Below are positions 35,671-44,782 of a stretch of DNA of 64,000 nucleotides, piece by piece. The first letter of the stretch is position 1; every line of letters begins with the position of its first letter. The DNA comes from Qipengyuania vesicularis (GTDB taxonomy: Bacteria; Pseudomonadota; Alphaproteobacteria; Sphingomonadales; Sphingomonadaceae), in the NCBI RefSeq assembly GCF_019711415.1, contig NZ_JAIGNJ010000002.1, forward strand, positions 496,001-560,000, written 5' to 3'. The notes below the pieces were generated by a model, which ran no database searches, had not been told where the DNA came from, and saw nothing but the letters and a program-made list of their open reading frames with translations. The position numbers were made by a program, and so were the translations under genes.

Positions 35671-37941
35671 TCACTCCATCTCGATGTCGTTCGCCGCGGC
35701 CCACCGCGTCAATGCCGCCCGCATGTCTGCAGGGGGGCTCATCAACCACTGCTGCATCTGGTCCTTGAGTTGCGGCAGCGAGACCTTGCGCACCAGTTCC
35801 TTGATCGGGCCCACTGCGGCGGGCGTGATCGAGAAACGCGTGAAACCAAGCCCCATCAAGGCAAGGGCTTCCAGGCGGCGTCCACCCATCTCGCCGCAAA
35901 CACCGATCCGCACATTGCTGCCCACCATCTGGTTCGAAATCCGGGCGAGGAAACGCAGTATCGAAGGGCTGACCCAGTCGTAGCGTTCGGCAAGCTTGGG
36001 GTTTGCCCGGTCGGCGGCGAACAGGAACTGCGTAAGATCGTTGGTGCCGATCGAGATGAACGAGAGCTTCGGCAGGAGCAGGTCGAGCACCTCTGCCAGC
36101 GACGGCACTTCGAGCATGCAGCCATATTCGATGCTCTCCGGCATGAGCTTTCGCCGCTCGCGCAGAAAGTTGGCCTGCTCTTCGAAGATCGCCTTGGCTG
36201 CATCGAATTCCCACGGTTCGGATACCATTGGGAACATGACGGAGAGCTGTCGGCCGGCCGCTGCCTCCAGTAACGCCCTTGCCTGCGCCTTGAGCAGCCC
36301 TTCGCGTTCGAGCGACAGCCGCAAGGCACGCCAACCCATGGCCGGATTTTCGTCTTTCTCGGCAGTATCATTGTCGAGATAGGGCACGGCCTTGTCGCCG
36401 CCGATATCGACAGTACGGAAAATCACCGGCTTGCCATCGGCAGCATCGAGAACATCGCGGTATAGCCGCATCTGGCGGTCGCGAGCGGGTAACGTGGAGG
36501 AAACGAGGAACTGGAATTCGGTCCGGAACAGCCCGATCCCATCTGCCCCGGTCAGCTGCAAGGCGCTGACATCGTCGCGTAGACCGGCATTCATCATCAC
36601 CGTGATGCGCGTACCGTCACGGGTGAAGGGTTCGACGTCACGCAGCTCTGCATAGGTCGCCGCACGCTCGCGGCTCTTGGCGAAGCGCGCGTCAAACGCA
36701 TCGAGAAGCGTCTGCGAAGGGCGCAGCGTGACCGTGCCCTTGTCGGCATCGACCAACACTTCATCGCCCTCGGTCACTCGCGAGCGGATACGCGCCACGC
36801 GGCCGAGTACCGGAATACCCATGGCACGCGCGACAATCACCACATGCGCGGTAAGCGAGCCCTCTTCCAGCACCACGCCCTTCAGTCGGCGACGATCGTA
36901 TTCGAGCAGCTCAGCAGGCCCCAGGTTTCGCGCAAACAGGATCGTATCGCGCCGAAGTCCCTGCGAGGCCGCCGTCCCAAGCTGTCCCGACACGATCCGC
37001 AGGAGGCGGTTCGACAGGTCTTCGAGGTCGTGCATGCGATCCGCGAGGAGCGGGTCGTCGATTTCGCGCATGCGCATGCGGGTGCGCTGCTGGACGCGCT
37101 CGATCGCCGCTTCGGCCGTAAGCCCGCTGTCGATCGCCTCGTTGATGCGGCGGCTCCAGCCTTCGTCATAGGCGAACATCTTGTAGGTCTCGAGGACCTC
37201 GTCGTGTTCGCCGCCCTTGCCGAATTCGGGTTCGCGACCCATCGCGTCGATCTGGTCGCGCATCTTGTCGAAGGCGCGATAGACGCGTTGGCGTTCAGCC
37301 TCGATGTCCTCGGCCACGACCTGGTCTATTTCGACGCGCGGCTGGTGGAAGACGGCCTGACCTGCGGCGAGGCCCTTTACCAGCGCCAGTCCTTCGAACA
37401 CCTCGCATTCGGTGGAAACCTCGTCGAGATCGATAGCCTCTTCGTCGTCGACCAATTCCTTGTGCGCGATAAGTTCGGACAGCACCATCGCCGTTGTTTG
37501 TAGCGCCTCGATCTCGACATCCTCGTAACGCCGCGGCTCGACATGCTGCACGCAAAGGACGCCGACCGCGCGTTCGCGATAGACGATCGGAACACCGGCG
37601 AAGGAATGGAACTTCTCCTCCCCTGTTTCAGGGTGATTGACAAAGTCGGGATGCGCCCTCGCCTCGGCGAGGTTCAGCGTTTCGATATTCTTGGCGATCG
37701 TACCGGTCAGGCCCTCGCCAATGCCCATGCGTGTGACGTGCACGGCCTCGGGATTCAGCCCGCGCGTGGCGTAGAGTTCGAGCAGCCCTTCGCGCAGCAG
37801 GTAGATCGAGCAGACCTCGCTTGTCAGGCTGTCGGCGATGATGTCGACCACGCGGTCGAGCTTGTGCTGGGCATGGTGGCGACCGGCCATAACCTCGTGC
37901 AACTGCGTGAGGATCTGGCGGGCGGATGCTGCTGCTGACAT
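35671..37941 (-). CDS. ptsP: Phosphoenolpyruvate-protein phosphotransferase PtsP (EI-Ntr)
   Basis: PtsP starts the nitrogen-related phosphotransfer chain (EI-Ntr to NPr to EIIA-Ntr), which regulates metabolism and does not move sugar. The 756-residue protein has an N-terminal GAF domain (residues about 20-160, SIYLLREGLLELYATRGL). A linker follows, then the phosphohistidine domain (SLTAHVVIVARAMGIPVLG) and the PEP-binding barrel (GLFRTEFQFLVSS, GTNDLTQFLFAADR, RIGVCGEMGGRR). NPr and EIIA partners are not in the window. Confidence 0.96.
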   Translation of the reverse strand: MSAAASARQILTQLHEVMAGRHHAQHKLDRVVDIIADSLTSEVCSIYLLREGLLELYATRGLNPEAVHVTRMGIGEGLTGTIAKNIETLNLAEARAHPDFVNHPETGEEKFHSFAGVPIVYRERAVGVLCVQHVEPRRYEDVEIEALQTTAMVLSELIAHKELVDDEEAIDLDEVSTECEVFEGLALVKGLAAGQAVFHQPRVEIDQVVAEDIEAERQRVYRAFDKMRDQIDAMGREPEFGKGGEHDEVLETYKMFAYDEGWSRRINEAIDSGLTAEAAIERVQQRTRMRMREIDDPLLADRMHDLEDLSNRLLRIVSGQLGTAASQGLRRDTILFARNLGPAELLEYDRRRLKGVVLEEGSLTAHVVIVARAMGIPVLGRVARIRSRVTEGDEVLVDADKGTVTLRPSQTLLDAFDARFAKSRERAATYAELRDVEPFTRDGTRITVMMNAGLRDDVSALQLTGADGIGLFRTEFQFLVSSTLPARDRQMRLYRDVLDAADGKPVIFRTVDIGGDKAVPYLDNDTAEKDENPAMGWRALRLSLEREGLLKAQARALLEAAAGRQLSVMFPMVSEPWEFDAAKAIFEEQANFLRERRKLMPESIEYGCMLEVPSLAEVLDLLLPKLSFISIGTNDLTQFLFAADRANPKLAERYDWVSPSILRFLARISNQMVGSNVRIGVCGEMGGRRLEALALMGLGFTRFSITPAAVGPIKELVRKVSLPQLKDQMQQWLMSPPADMRAALTRWAAANDIEME

Positions 37942-38028
37942 GGTCGGCAGCTATAGCAAAAAACGAGGTGCGCGAAAGCGGGGCAGCGAAGGGAATTCCT
38001 TCCAGCCCCGCAAGTTATCGCGTGCAGC

Positions 38029-38184
38029 TCAATGCGCGGCGATTTCCTCCTTGATCCTGAGCTTTTGCCGCTTGAGTTGCTGGATCATCGCGATGTCGGG
38101 CGAGGGCCTTGCTTGTTCATCGTGCAGGCGGGCTTCCAGTCCTGCATGCTTGGCCTTGAGTGCTTCGACATGGGATGATTGCAT
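38029..38184 (-). CDS. DUF465 (YdcH-like) small coiled-coil protein
   Basis: This 51-residue ORF starts MQSSHVEALKAKHAGLEARL with AGGAGAAG just before ATG 38184, and ends LKRQKLRIKEEIAAH. It is a helical hairpin of charged heptads, typical of DUF465. The neighbouring divergent gene at 38337 encodes a paralogue (LKKRKLQLKDRIAAIE). The function of DUF465 proteins is unknown. Confidence 0.8.
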   Translation of the reverse strand: MQSSHVEALKAKHAGLEARLHDEQARPSPDIAMIQQLKRQKLRIKEEIAAH

Positions 38185-38336
38185 CAGTGCTTCTCCTGTA
38201 AAAGAGTTTTGCGACCCCAGGAGCGACTCGTGCCGTGCGGCACGGACCGCGAATTGACTATCAAACCACAGCTTGGCGAATTTACAAAGCCCCGTAGAAA
38301 CGCCATGCGACGAGACGAGATTCGCAAAGGACGGTC

Positions 38337-38543
38337 GTGAACGAACAGGAACTTCGCAAGCGCTTGGAATCGCTCAGGAGCGAGCACCGTGACCTCGATG
38401 TCGCGATCGCGGCACTGAGCGAAGCGGGCGAAGGCGGTTTCGTCGACCAGCTGCAGATTGCGCGACTCAAGAAGCGCAAATTGCAGTTGAAGGACCGGAT
38501 TGCGGCGATCGAGGACAATCTCATTCCCGACATCATCGCCTGA
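38337..38543 (+). CDS. DUF465 (YdcH-like) small coiled-coil protein, second copy
   Basis: The 68-residue protein starts at GTG 38337 (VNEQELRKRLESLRSEHRDL) and contains the DUF465 helical hairpin, with QIARLKKRKLQLKDRIAAIE near the C-terminus. It is divergent from the first DUF465 gene across 152 bases that must hold both promoters. It precedes the DUF1465 gene by 82 bases on the same strand. Soluble, without signal or membrane segment. Confidence 0.8.
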   Translation: MNEQELRKRLESLRSEHRDLDVAIAALSEAGEGGFVDQLQIARLKKRKLQLKDRIAAIEDNLIPDIIA

Positions 38544-38625
38544 GGGCTAGACGCTCGTTCCAGCGCGGGACAGCACCGCACAAGCGCTTAGAACTTGCGG
38601 ACCCTTTGGATTAGCGCATCGTTCG

Positions 38626-39087
38626 ATGGACATGCACCGCTCGATTCAGGAACAGGTCGTCGAAGACCTCTACGAAGAAGCGCTTGCGCTGGCCGACGAG
38701 GCGCGTGCGGTCTTCGACCTGCGCGATGAGGCGAGCAAGGGTAATTCGCCCGACAAGGTCCGCCTTGCGCTTTCGATCGAGGGTATGCGGACGACGACCA
38801 GGGTCATGCACATCATGGCCTGGCTGCTCAACCAGCGCGCCTATTATTCAGGCGAGATGAGCAAGCTGCAATTGCTCAGGCACGGGCGCCTCGGCGATGA
38901 CCGCCCCTCCGATCCTGAGAACATGGCAGTGCTTGAGCCAGCGACGCGCGCACTGATCCGCGACACGGAACGCCTGCATGAAAGGGTAGCGCGGCTCGAC
39001 GAAGAGCAGCGCCAGATGGCCAGCTCCGTCAATGATCCCGTCAGCGACCTGCAGGGCCGGATCGCCCAGGCCTTTTCGGGCCGCTAG
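38626..39087 (+). CDS. rcdA: DUF1465 protein, homologue of RcdA (CtrA-degradation adaptor)
   Basis: The 153-residue helical protein (HRSIQEQVVEDLYEEALALA, EGMRTTTRVMHIMAWLLNQR, LHERVARLDEEQRQMA) fits DUF1465. I recall RcdA of Caulobacter as a member of that family. RcdA is a three-helix-bundle adaptor that helps bring CtrA and other proteins to ClpXP at the pole. The role here is inferred from family membership. Its TAG interlocks with the stop of glpK in CTAG. Confidence 0.75.
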   Translation: MDMHRSIQEQVVEDLYEEALALADEARAVFDLRDEASKGNSPDKVRLALSIEGMRTTTRVMHIMAWLLNQRAYYSGEMSKLQLLRHGRLGDDRPSDPENMAVLEPATRALIRDTERLHERVARLDEEQRQMASSVNDPVSDLQGRIAQAFSGR

Positions 39088-40550
39088 GCCACCGACAGCG
39101 CCCGTGCATAACGGGCGAGGCGGTCGTTCCTGGTATCCTCATCCATGGTTGGTGCGAAGGTTCTCGCATCGCCGCGCATCGCCGTCGCCGCTTCCTGTAA
39201 CGAGCTGTGCAAGCCGGCACCAACACTCGCGCAGATTGCCGCGCCGAGCGCGGTCGTTTCGACGAAATCGGGACGTTCGACATCCAGGTCGAGGATGTCG
39301 GCAAGATCCTGCGCCATCCAGTCGTTGGCGCTCATCCCGCCGTCGATCTTCAGGCTGGCCCAAGGAGCGCCGTCGGCAGCGAATGCCGAGGCGAGGTCAT
39401 GCGTCTGGTGCGCCATCGCCTCCAATGCCGCGCGGGCGATCTGCGCCTTGCCGCTGGCAAAGCTGAGACCCGAAATGACCCCGCGGGCATCTGGCCGCCA
39501 ATGCGGTGCGCCAAGCCCTGCCAGCGCGGGAACGATGACCACTTCGCCGCTGTCCTCGATTGAGCGCGCGAGCTCCTCTGTCTCCGCTGCGCTGCCAATC
39601 AGGCCGAGCTGGTCGCGCAGGTACTGGACGAGGCTCCCGGCCACGAAACAGGCTCCCTCGATCGCATAGGTCCGCTCGCCATTGGACTGGTGGAGCACCG
39701 TTCCCAGCAGTCGATTGTCGGAATGCGGCAGCTCACTGCCCTTGTTGGTGAGGACGAATGCACCAGTACCGTATGTCGCCTTGGTCTCGCCGAAACCGAG
39801 GCAACCTTGCCCGATGGTCGCCGATTGCTGGTCTCCCACGAGACCGCAGATGGGAATCGACGTGCCGAGCCACTGGCTGTCGCATTCCGCAAGTCGGCCA
39901 TGCGTGTCGACCACTTGCGGCAAGGCTTCGCGCGGGACGCCGAAAAGCTCGCACAACCGCTCGCCGAACTGTTCGCCATCGAGAGCGAGCAGCAGCGTGC
40001 GGCTGGCATTGCTGGCATCGCTGATATGCGAGGCTCCGCCCGACAGCTTGAAGACCAGCCAGCTTTCCACGGTGCCGAAAGCAAGCGCCCCAGAATCTGC
40101 AGCAGAACGCACCCCCTCGTCATTGTCGAGCATCCAGCGCATCTTGGTGCCCGAGAAATATGGGTCGAGTAGAAGACCCGTACGCTTCTGTATTTCGGCC
40201 TCGTGACCCTGCTCCTTCAGCTTCGCGCAGAATCCCGCAGTTCGCCGGTCCTGCCAGACTATCGCGCGGGCGAGAGGTTCGCCACTCGTTCGATCCCAGG
40301 CTACAACGGTTTCGCGCTGGTTGGTAATGCCGATGGCCGCAATTCTGGCCGCCCCATCGCCAACCGCCTCGCGCATGCAGGCGAGCGTCTTGTCCCAGAT
40401 TTCGGCGGCGTCATGTTCGACCCAGCCGGGCTTTGGATAGTGCTGCGTCAGCTCGGCCTGAGCCACCCGCTCCATCCGCCCATGGCGATCGAAGACCATT
40501 GCCCGCGTCGAAGTCGTCCCCGCGTCGAGGACCAGAATTTTTTCTCCCAT
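39084..40550 (-). CDS. glpK: Glycerol kinase
   Basis: GlpK phosphorylates glycerol to glycerol-3-phosphate. The 488-residue FGGY-family protein opens with EKILVLDAGTTSTRAMVFDR. It has NQRETVVAWDRTSGEPLARA, YGTGAFVLTNKG and the C-terminal KIDGGMSANDWMAQ. GGGAGGGG precedes ATG 40550. No glpF, glpD or glpR lies adjacent, so it is an isolated catabolic gene in this window. Confidence 0.97.
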   Translation of the reverse strand: MGEKILVLDAGTTSTRAMVFDRHGRMERVAQAELTQHYPKPGWVEHDAAEIWDKTLACMREAVGDGAARIAAIGITNQRETVVAWDRTSGEPLARAIVWQDRRTAGFCAKLKEQGHEAEIQKRTGLLLDPYFSGTKMRWMLDNDEGVRSAADSGALAFGTVESWLVFKLSGGASHISDASNASRTLLLALDGEQFGERLCELFGVPREALPQVVDTHGRLAECDSQWLGTSIPICGLVGDQQSATIGQGCLGFGETKATYGTGAFVLTNKGSELPHSDNRLLGTVLHQSNGERTYAIEGACFVAGSLVQYLRDQLGLIGSAAETEELARSIEDSGEVVIVPALAGLGAPHWRPDARGVISGLSFASGKAQIARAALEAMAHQTHDLASAFAADGAPWASLKIDGGMSANDWMAQDLADILDLDVERPDFVETTALGAAICASVGAGLHSSLQEAATAMRGDARTFAPTMDEDTRNDRLARYARALSVA

Positions 40551-40598
40551 GCGCCCCTCCCTATCGACAAGCTGCGGTAATCGCTACAGGCTTGGCAC

Positions 40599-41474
40599 AT
40601 GGCAGGCCCTCCTCCCAAACCATGGCCGACAGGCGAAGCGATGCAGCTGGAGCCGCTGGTACGCCGCGTGCTCGCGCCCAATCCCTCGCCCTACACGTAT
40701 ACCGGCACCCAGACTTACATCGTCGGCATCGGCGATGGCTGCGCGGTGATCGATCCCGGCCCGGACGAGAAAGAGCACTTGCTCGCGCTCGATGCGGCAA
40801 TCGGCGAGGAACACGTCTGCGCAATCATGTGCACGCATACGCACCGCGATCATTCGCCCGCGGCCAAGACGCTGGCAGCGCGCACGGGTGCGCCGATCGT
40901 CGGCTGCGCACCTCTGGTGCTGGACGACAGCGGGCCACGTGCGGATGCGAGCTTCGATCGCACTTATGAACCCGACCGGGTGATGGAAGATGGCGAGGCC
41001 ATGACCGGCCCGGGCTGGACGCTGCGCGCCATCGCGACCCCCGGCCACGTCTCCAACCACCTCTGCTTCGCGCTGGAGGAGAGCGGCGCCGTCTTTACCG
41101 GCGACCATGTGATGGGCTGGTCGACCAGCGTCGTCGTGCCGCCCGATGGAGATATGGCCGATTACATGTCGAGCCTCGAAAAACTCTACGGGCGCGAACA
41201 GGACAAGGTTTATTACCCTGCGCATGGCGAAGCGATCGAGAAACCGCGCCAGCTGGTGCGAGGAATGATCGGGCACCGGCGCCAGCGCGAGAATCAGATC
41301 CTGCGCCATTTGCGCGAGGGCCCTCACGAGGCCGCAGATTTCGTTCCCAAGATGTACAAGGGATTGGACGAGCGCCTGCATGGTGCCGCGAAGATGTCCG
41401 TGACCGCGCATTTGATCGACCTCGAGCGTCGCGGTCTGGTCGCACGCAGCGGCGAGTTCTGGAAAGCAGCCTGA
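40599..41474 (+). CDS. MBL-fold metallo-hydrolase, LACTB2-like
   Basis: The 291-residue protein carries the metallo-beta-lactamase signature HTHRDH. It also has later metal ligands in TPGHVSNHLCF, FTGDHVMGW and YPAHGEAIEKP. A C-terminal winged-helix-like segment follows (RQRENQILRHLREGPHEAAD, AHLIDLERRGLVA). That order resembles LACTB2-type hydrolases or endoribonucleases. It is divergent from glpK across 48 bases. The substrate is unknown. Confidence 0.85.
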   Translation: MAGPPPKPWPTGEAMQLEPLVRRVLAPNPSPYTYTGTQTYIVGIGDGCAVIDPGPDEKEHLLALDAAIGEEHVCAIMCTHTHRDHSPAAKTLAARTGAPIVGCAPLVLDDSGPRADASFDRTYEPDRVMEDGEAMTGPGWTLRAIATPGHVSNHLCFALEESGAVFTGDHVMGWSTSVVVPPDGDMADYMSSLEKLYGREQDKVYYPAHGEAIEKPRQLVRGMIGHRRQRENQILRHLREGPHEAADFVPKMYKGLDERLHGAAKMSVTAHLIDLERRGLVARSGEFWKAA

Positions 41475-41580
41475 AGCTTATCCCCAAACCCTTGATTGAC
41501 CGGCCAAAGGTGGCCCGATAGCATCCGCGAAACGAGAAAATTCCGGTCGCGAGATTCCATCAGGGGGAGGAATACCGATC

Positions 41581-42360
41581 ATGGCAACCGCAGCCGCCAC
41601 GAGGCAGGATCAGGCGATCCGCGGAAACACGCGCTTCTTCACCATCATGGCCTTCGTGATGAGCTTCGTCATCGTGGCGGGATTCTCAATCCAGCTCGCC
41701 ATGGGGCGGTCGAGTTTCGATGTGCCACTACCCTACCACCTGCACGGTGTGATCTTCATGTCGTGGCTGGGTATCTATTGCGGCCAGCACCTCACCGCAT
41801 CGGCGGGCAATTGGTCGCTCCACGCCCAGTTCGGGAAGCTCGCCTATCTATGGGTACCGCTGATGGTCATCATGGGCACGGTGATCATGGTGGTCGTCGC
41901 GCGCCGAACCGGTGGGCCGTTCTTCTTCCACGTGAGCGAGTTCCTGTGGAGCAACACCATGCTGGTATGGCTGTTCGGAGGGCTCACTTTCTGGGCGTTG
42001 CGCCGTCGCCGCTATACCGGTTGGCATCGCCGCCTCATGCTGTGCGGCATGGCGATCCTCACCGGCCCGGGGCTCGGCCGCCTGCTCCCCCTTCCGCTCA
42101 TGATACCGAACGCGTGGCTGATCACGACGCTGTGCACGATGATCTTCCCGGTCATCGGCATGATCGCCGACAAGCGCAGCCAGGGCCGCGTCCATCCTGC
42201 CTATTGGTGGGGTCTTGGCCTCTATATAGCGGTCTTCGCGATTTCGGTGGCGATTGCGCATACGGGTTTCGGCATTTCGCTGACCGAGCAGGTGATCGCT
42301 GGCAGTCCGGGTGCTGAGCGCCCTATGGAAGCCTTCCTCCCACCCGGCTTCTCGATATAG
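41581..42360 (+). CDS. Hypothetical polytopic membrane protein
   Basis: The 259-residue protein has about seven hydrophobic helices, including FTIMAFVMSFVIVAGFSIQL and YWWGLGLYIAVFAISVAIAH. Several histidines sit at helix ends (YHLHGVIF, SLHAQFGKL, GWHRRLML), which might bind haem or metal. I do not recognise the family. GGGGGAGG eight bases upstream of ATG 41581 supports the start. It lies between the MBL hydrolase and nadA with gaps of about 100 bases, so it is probably its own unit. Confidence 0.65.
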   Translation: MATAAATRQDQAIRGNTRFFTIMAFVMSFVIVAGFSIQLAMGRSSFDVPLPYHLHGVIFMSWLGIYCGQHLTASAGNWSLHAQFGKLAYLWVPLMVIMGTVIMVVVARRTGGPFFFHVSEFLWSNTMLVWLFGGLTFWALRRRRYTGWHRRLMLCGMAILTGPGLGRLLPLPLMIPNAWLITTLCTMIFPVIGMIADKRSQGRVHPAYWWGLGLYIAVFAISVAIAHTGFGISLTEQVIAGSPGAERPMEAFLPPGFSI

Positions 42361-42444
42361 CGTCAGGCCTCGCGAGGAACCCCCTCGCCAGCCGGCTCGT
42401 TCCGTCTATAAGCGCCACAAACGCGATTCAGACGGGACGAAATC

Positions 42445-43431
42445 ATGACCGCCGAAAACACCAAACCGACCGGTGAAGACCTGCTTGCCGCCATCGATCG
42501 CCTCCGCAAGGAGAAGAACGCGATCATCCTGGCGCATTATTACCAAAGCGCGCAGATCCAGGACTTGGCCGATTTCGTTGGTGACAGCCTCGAGCTTTCG
42601 CGCAAGGCAGCAGAAACCGACGCGGACGTAATCGCCTTTTGCGGCGTGAAGTTCATGGCCGACACTGCCAAGATTCTCTCGCCCGAGAAGATCGTGGTGC
42701 TTCCGGACATGGATGCTGGTTGCAGCCTCGAAGACAGCTGCCCGCCGGACAAGTTCAAGGCATTCCGCGAAAAGCACCCCGACCATATCGCTCTGACCTA
42801 CATCAACTGTTCGACCGAGGTGAAAGCGCTTTCGGACATCATCGTCACCAGTTCTTCCGCCGAAACGATCATCAGCCAAATTCCCGAAGACCAGAAGATC
42901 ATCTTCGGTCCCGACCGCCATCTTGGCGGCTACATGAGCCGCAAGTTCGGGCGCGAGATGCTGCTGTGGCCGGGCGTATGCATCGTGCACGAAGCCTTCA
43001 GCGAAACCGAGCTGCTGAAGCTCAAAGCTCAGCATCCCGATGCCCCGATCGCCGCCCATCCCGAATGTCCGCCGACGATCGTGGCGCATGCCGATTACGT
43101 CGGTTCGACCAGCGGCATCTTGCAATTCGCACAGACTTTCGAAGGCGACACCCTGATCGTCGCAACCGAACCCCACATCATGCACCAGATGGAAAAGGCG
43201 CTGCCGGAGAAGACCTTCATCGGCGCACCCGGCGCAGACGGCAACTGCAGCTGCAACATCTGCCCCTACATGGCATTGAACACGCTGGAAAAGCTCTACG
43301 ATTGCCTAATCACGCTGGAGCCGCGCATCGAGATCGAAGAAGGGCTGCGCCTCAAGGCCAAGCAGAGCCTCGACCGCATGCTCGAAATGGCCAGTGGAAC
43401 GATCGGGAAAGGTGATCTGGGCAAGGTGTAG
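42445..43431 (+). CDS. nadA: Quinolinate synthase A
   Basis: NadA condenses iminoaspartate with dihydroxyacetone phosphate to quinolinate, the precursor of NAD. The 328-residue protein has substrate and cluster motifs: AIILAHYYQSAQIQDLADFV, AFCGVKFMADTAKIL, HPECPPTIV and CSCNICPYMALNTL. Its cysteines would hold the [4Fe-4S] cluster. nadB and nadC are not adjacent. Confidence 0.97.
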   Translation: MTAENTKPTGEDLLAAIDRLRKEKNAIILAHYYQSAQIQDLADFVGDSLELSRKAAETDADVIAFCGVKFMADTAKILSPEKIVVLPDMDAGCSLEDSCPPDKFKAFREKHPDHIALTYINCSTEVKALSDIIVTSSSAETIISQIPEDQKIIFGPDRHLGGYMSRKFGREMLLWPGVCIVHEAFSETELLKLKAQHPDAPIAAHPECPPTIVAHADYVGSTSGILQFAQTFEGDTLIVATEPHIMHQMEKALPEKTFIGAPGADGNCSCNICPYMALNTLEKLYDCLITLEPRIEIEEGLRLKAKQSLDRMLEMASGTIGKGDLGKV

Positions 43432-43465
43432 GCAACCCTTCCGCGCTCCGCGCGTTTAGCCCTTC

Positions 43466-44782
43466 ATGACAGCGGAATTGCGTTTCTTCTGGGCCCGGCT
43501 GAACGCCAATTACTGGTTCTATCCCGCGCTCTTTTCGCTGCTCGCGGCGATCCTCGCCACGGTGATGGTCTGGCTCGACCGGTCCGGTTTCGCCCAGTTC
43601 CTCAACGACGTCGACTGGATCGTCCCGGCGCGGCCAAAGGGGGCGGCGGACATGCTCACCGTGATGGCGGGCAGCATGATCGGCGTGGCATCAACCGTGT
43701 TCTCGATCACCATTGCCGCCGTCGCCTATGCCAGCGGGAATTACGGACCGCGCCTCCTGACCAACTTCATGGAGGACCGGGGCAACCAGATCAGCCTCGC
43801 TACCTTCATCGGCAGCTTCGTCTACGCCCTGATCGTGCTGCGCGCTGTGCGGGCGGAGGACGAGACACCAGCCACCAGCGGCGATGCCGTGGCCACCGCA
43901 TTGCCCGGATTTACCCCCCAGCTTTCCTTGCTGGTGGCCTATCTACTCATGGCGCTGTGCGTGGCGGTGCTGGTATTCTTCCTCAATCACATTCCATCCT
44001 CGATCCGCATCAACAAGGTGCTCGAAGGGATTGGCCGCCGGCTCCTCGAAGGCATTCGCGAGACCTACCCCGTCGAGGACGAGTTTTCCGATGCGCGCGA
44101 GCCAGAGGGTGGCAAGCCGCTGAAGGCCTGGGCCACCGGCTATGTCCAGCTGATCGACTTCGAGGATCTGGAAGAGATTGCACGCGACTGTGGTTGCACC
44201 TTCTCGCTGCGAGTCAGGACAGGCGATTTCGTGCACCGCGACATGCCCTTCATGGATATCGACGGCTGCGAACCCGAGTGCATCGAGAAACGGGTGCGCG
44301 ACTGTTTCACGCTCGGTTCCACCCGGACGCCCGAACAGGACCCGCAGTTTCTGATCGACGAGCTGGTCGAAATCGGCTTGCGCGCGCTCTCGCCCGGTAT
44401 CAACGATCCTTTCACCGCGATCACGGCACTACACTGGCTCGGCGCGGCGACTTCGGAGATCGGGAGGCGGGACCTGCGCAAGGACATCTGCGGAGAGGAT
44501 GCCGAGGATTGCCCGGTCATCCCCTGCCCCGACGATTTCGAGCACTACGTCAAACGCGGTTTCGGTTCGATACGGAGCGCAGTGGCGACCTCGCCGATTG
44601 CAGCGGAAATCATGCTGGATACGCTGGCCAAGGCAGCCGGGCCGATCAAGGACGAGCGACGTCAGAAGGTGCTGAAAGCCGAAGCGGACGATCTTGCCGA
44701 ACAGGCCCGGCTCAGCCTCGTCGGACCGGATCTCGCCCGCTTCGAGAAGCACCATGCCGAGTTCAATCGGGAATTCTGGTAA
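43466..44782 (+). CDS. DUF2254 family membrane protein
   Basis: The 438-residue protein has an N-terminal membrane region of about four helices (YWFYPALFSLLAAILATVMV, TVMAGSMIGVASTVFSITIA and two later ones) and a cytoplasmic remainder. The TVFSITIAAVAYASGNYGPR stretch and a later ALSPGINDPFTAI fit DUF2254 as I recall it. Function is unknown. No clear ribosome site is seen before ATG 43466. It starts 34 bases after nadA and may be co-transcribed. Its stop abuts that of the convergent EamA gene. Confidence 0.8.
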   Translation: MTAELRFFWARLNANYWFYPALFSLLAAILATVMVWLDRSGFAQFLNDVDWIVPARPKGAADMLTVMAGSMIGVASTVFSITIAAVAYASGNYGPRLLTNFMEDRGNQISLATFIGSFVYALIVLRAVRAEDETPATSGDAVATALPGFTPQLSLLVAYLLMALCVAVLVFFLNHIPSSIRINKVLEGIGRRLLEGIRETYPVEDEFSDAREPEGGKPLKAWATGYVQLIDFEDLEEIARDCGCTFSLRVRTGDFVHRDMPFMDIDGCEPECIEKRVRDCFTLGSTRTPEQDPQFLIDELVEIGLRALSPGINDPFTAITALHWLGAATSEIGRRDLRKDICGEDAEDCPVIPCPDDFEHYVKRGFGSIRSAVATSPIAAEIMLDTLAKAAGPIKDERRQKVLKAEADDLAEQARLSLVGPDLARFEKHHAEFNREFW

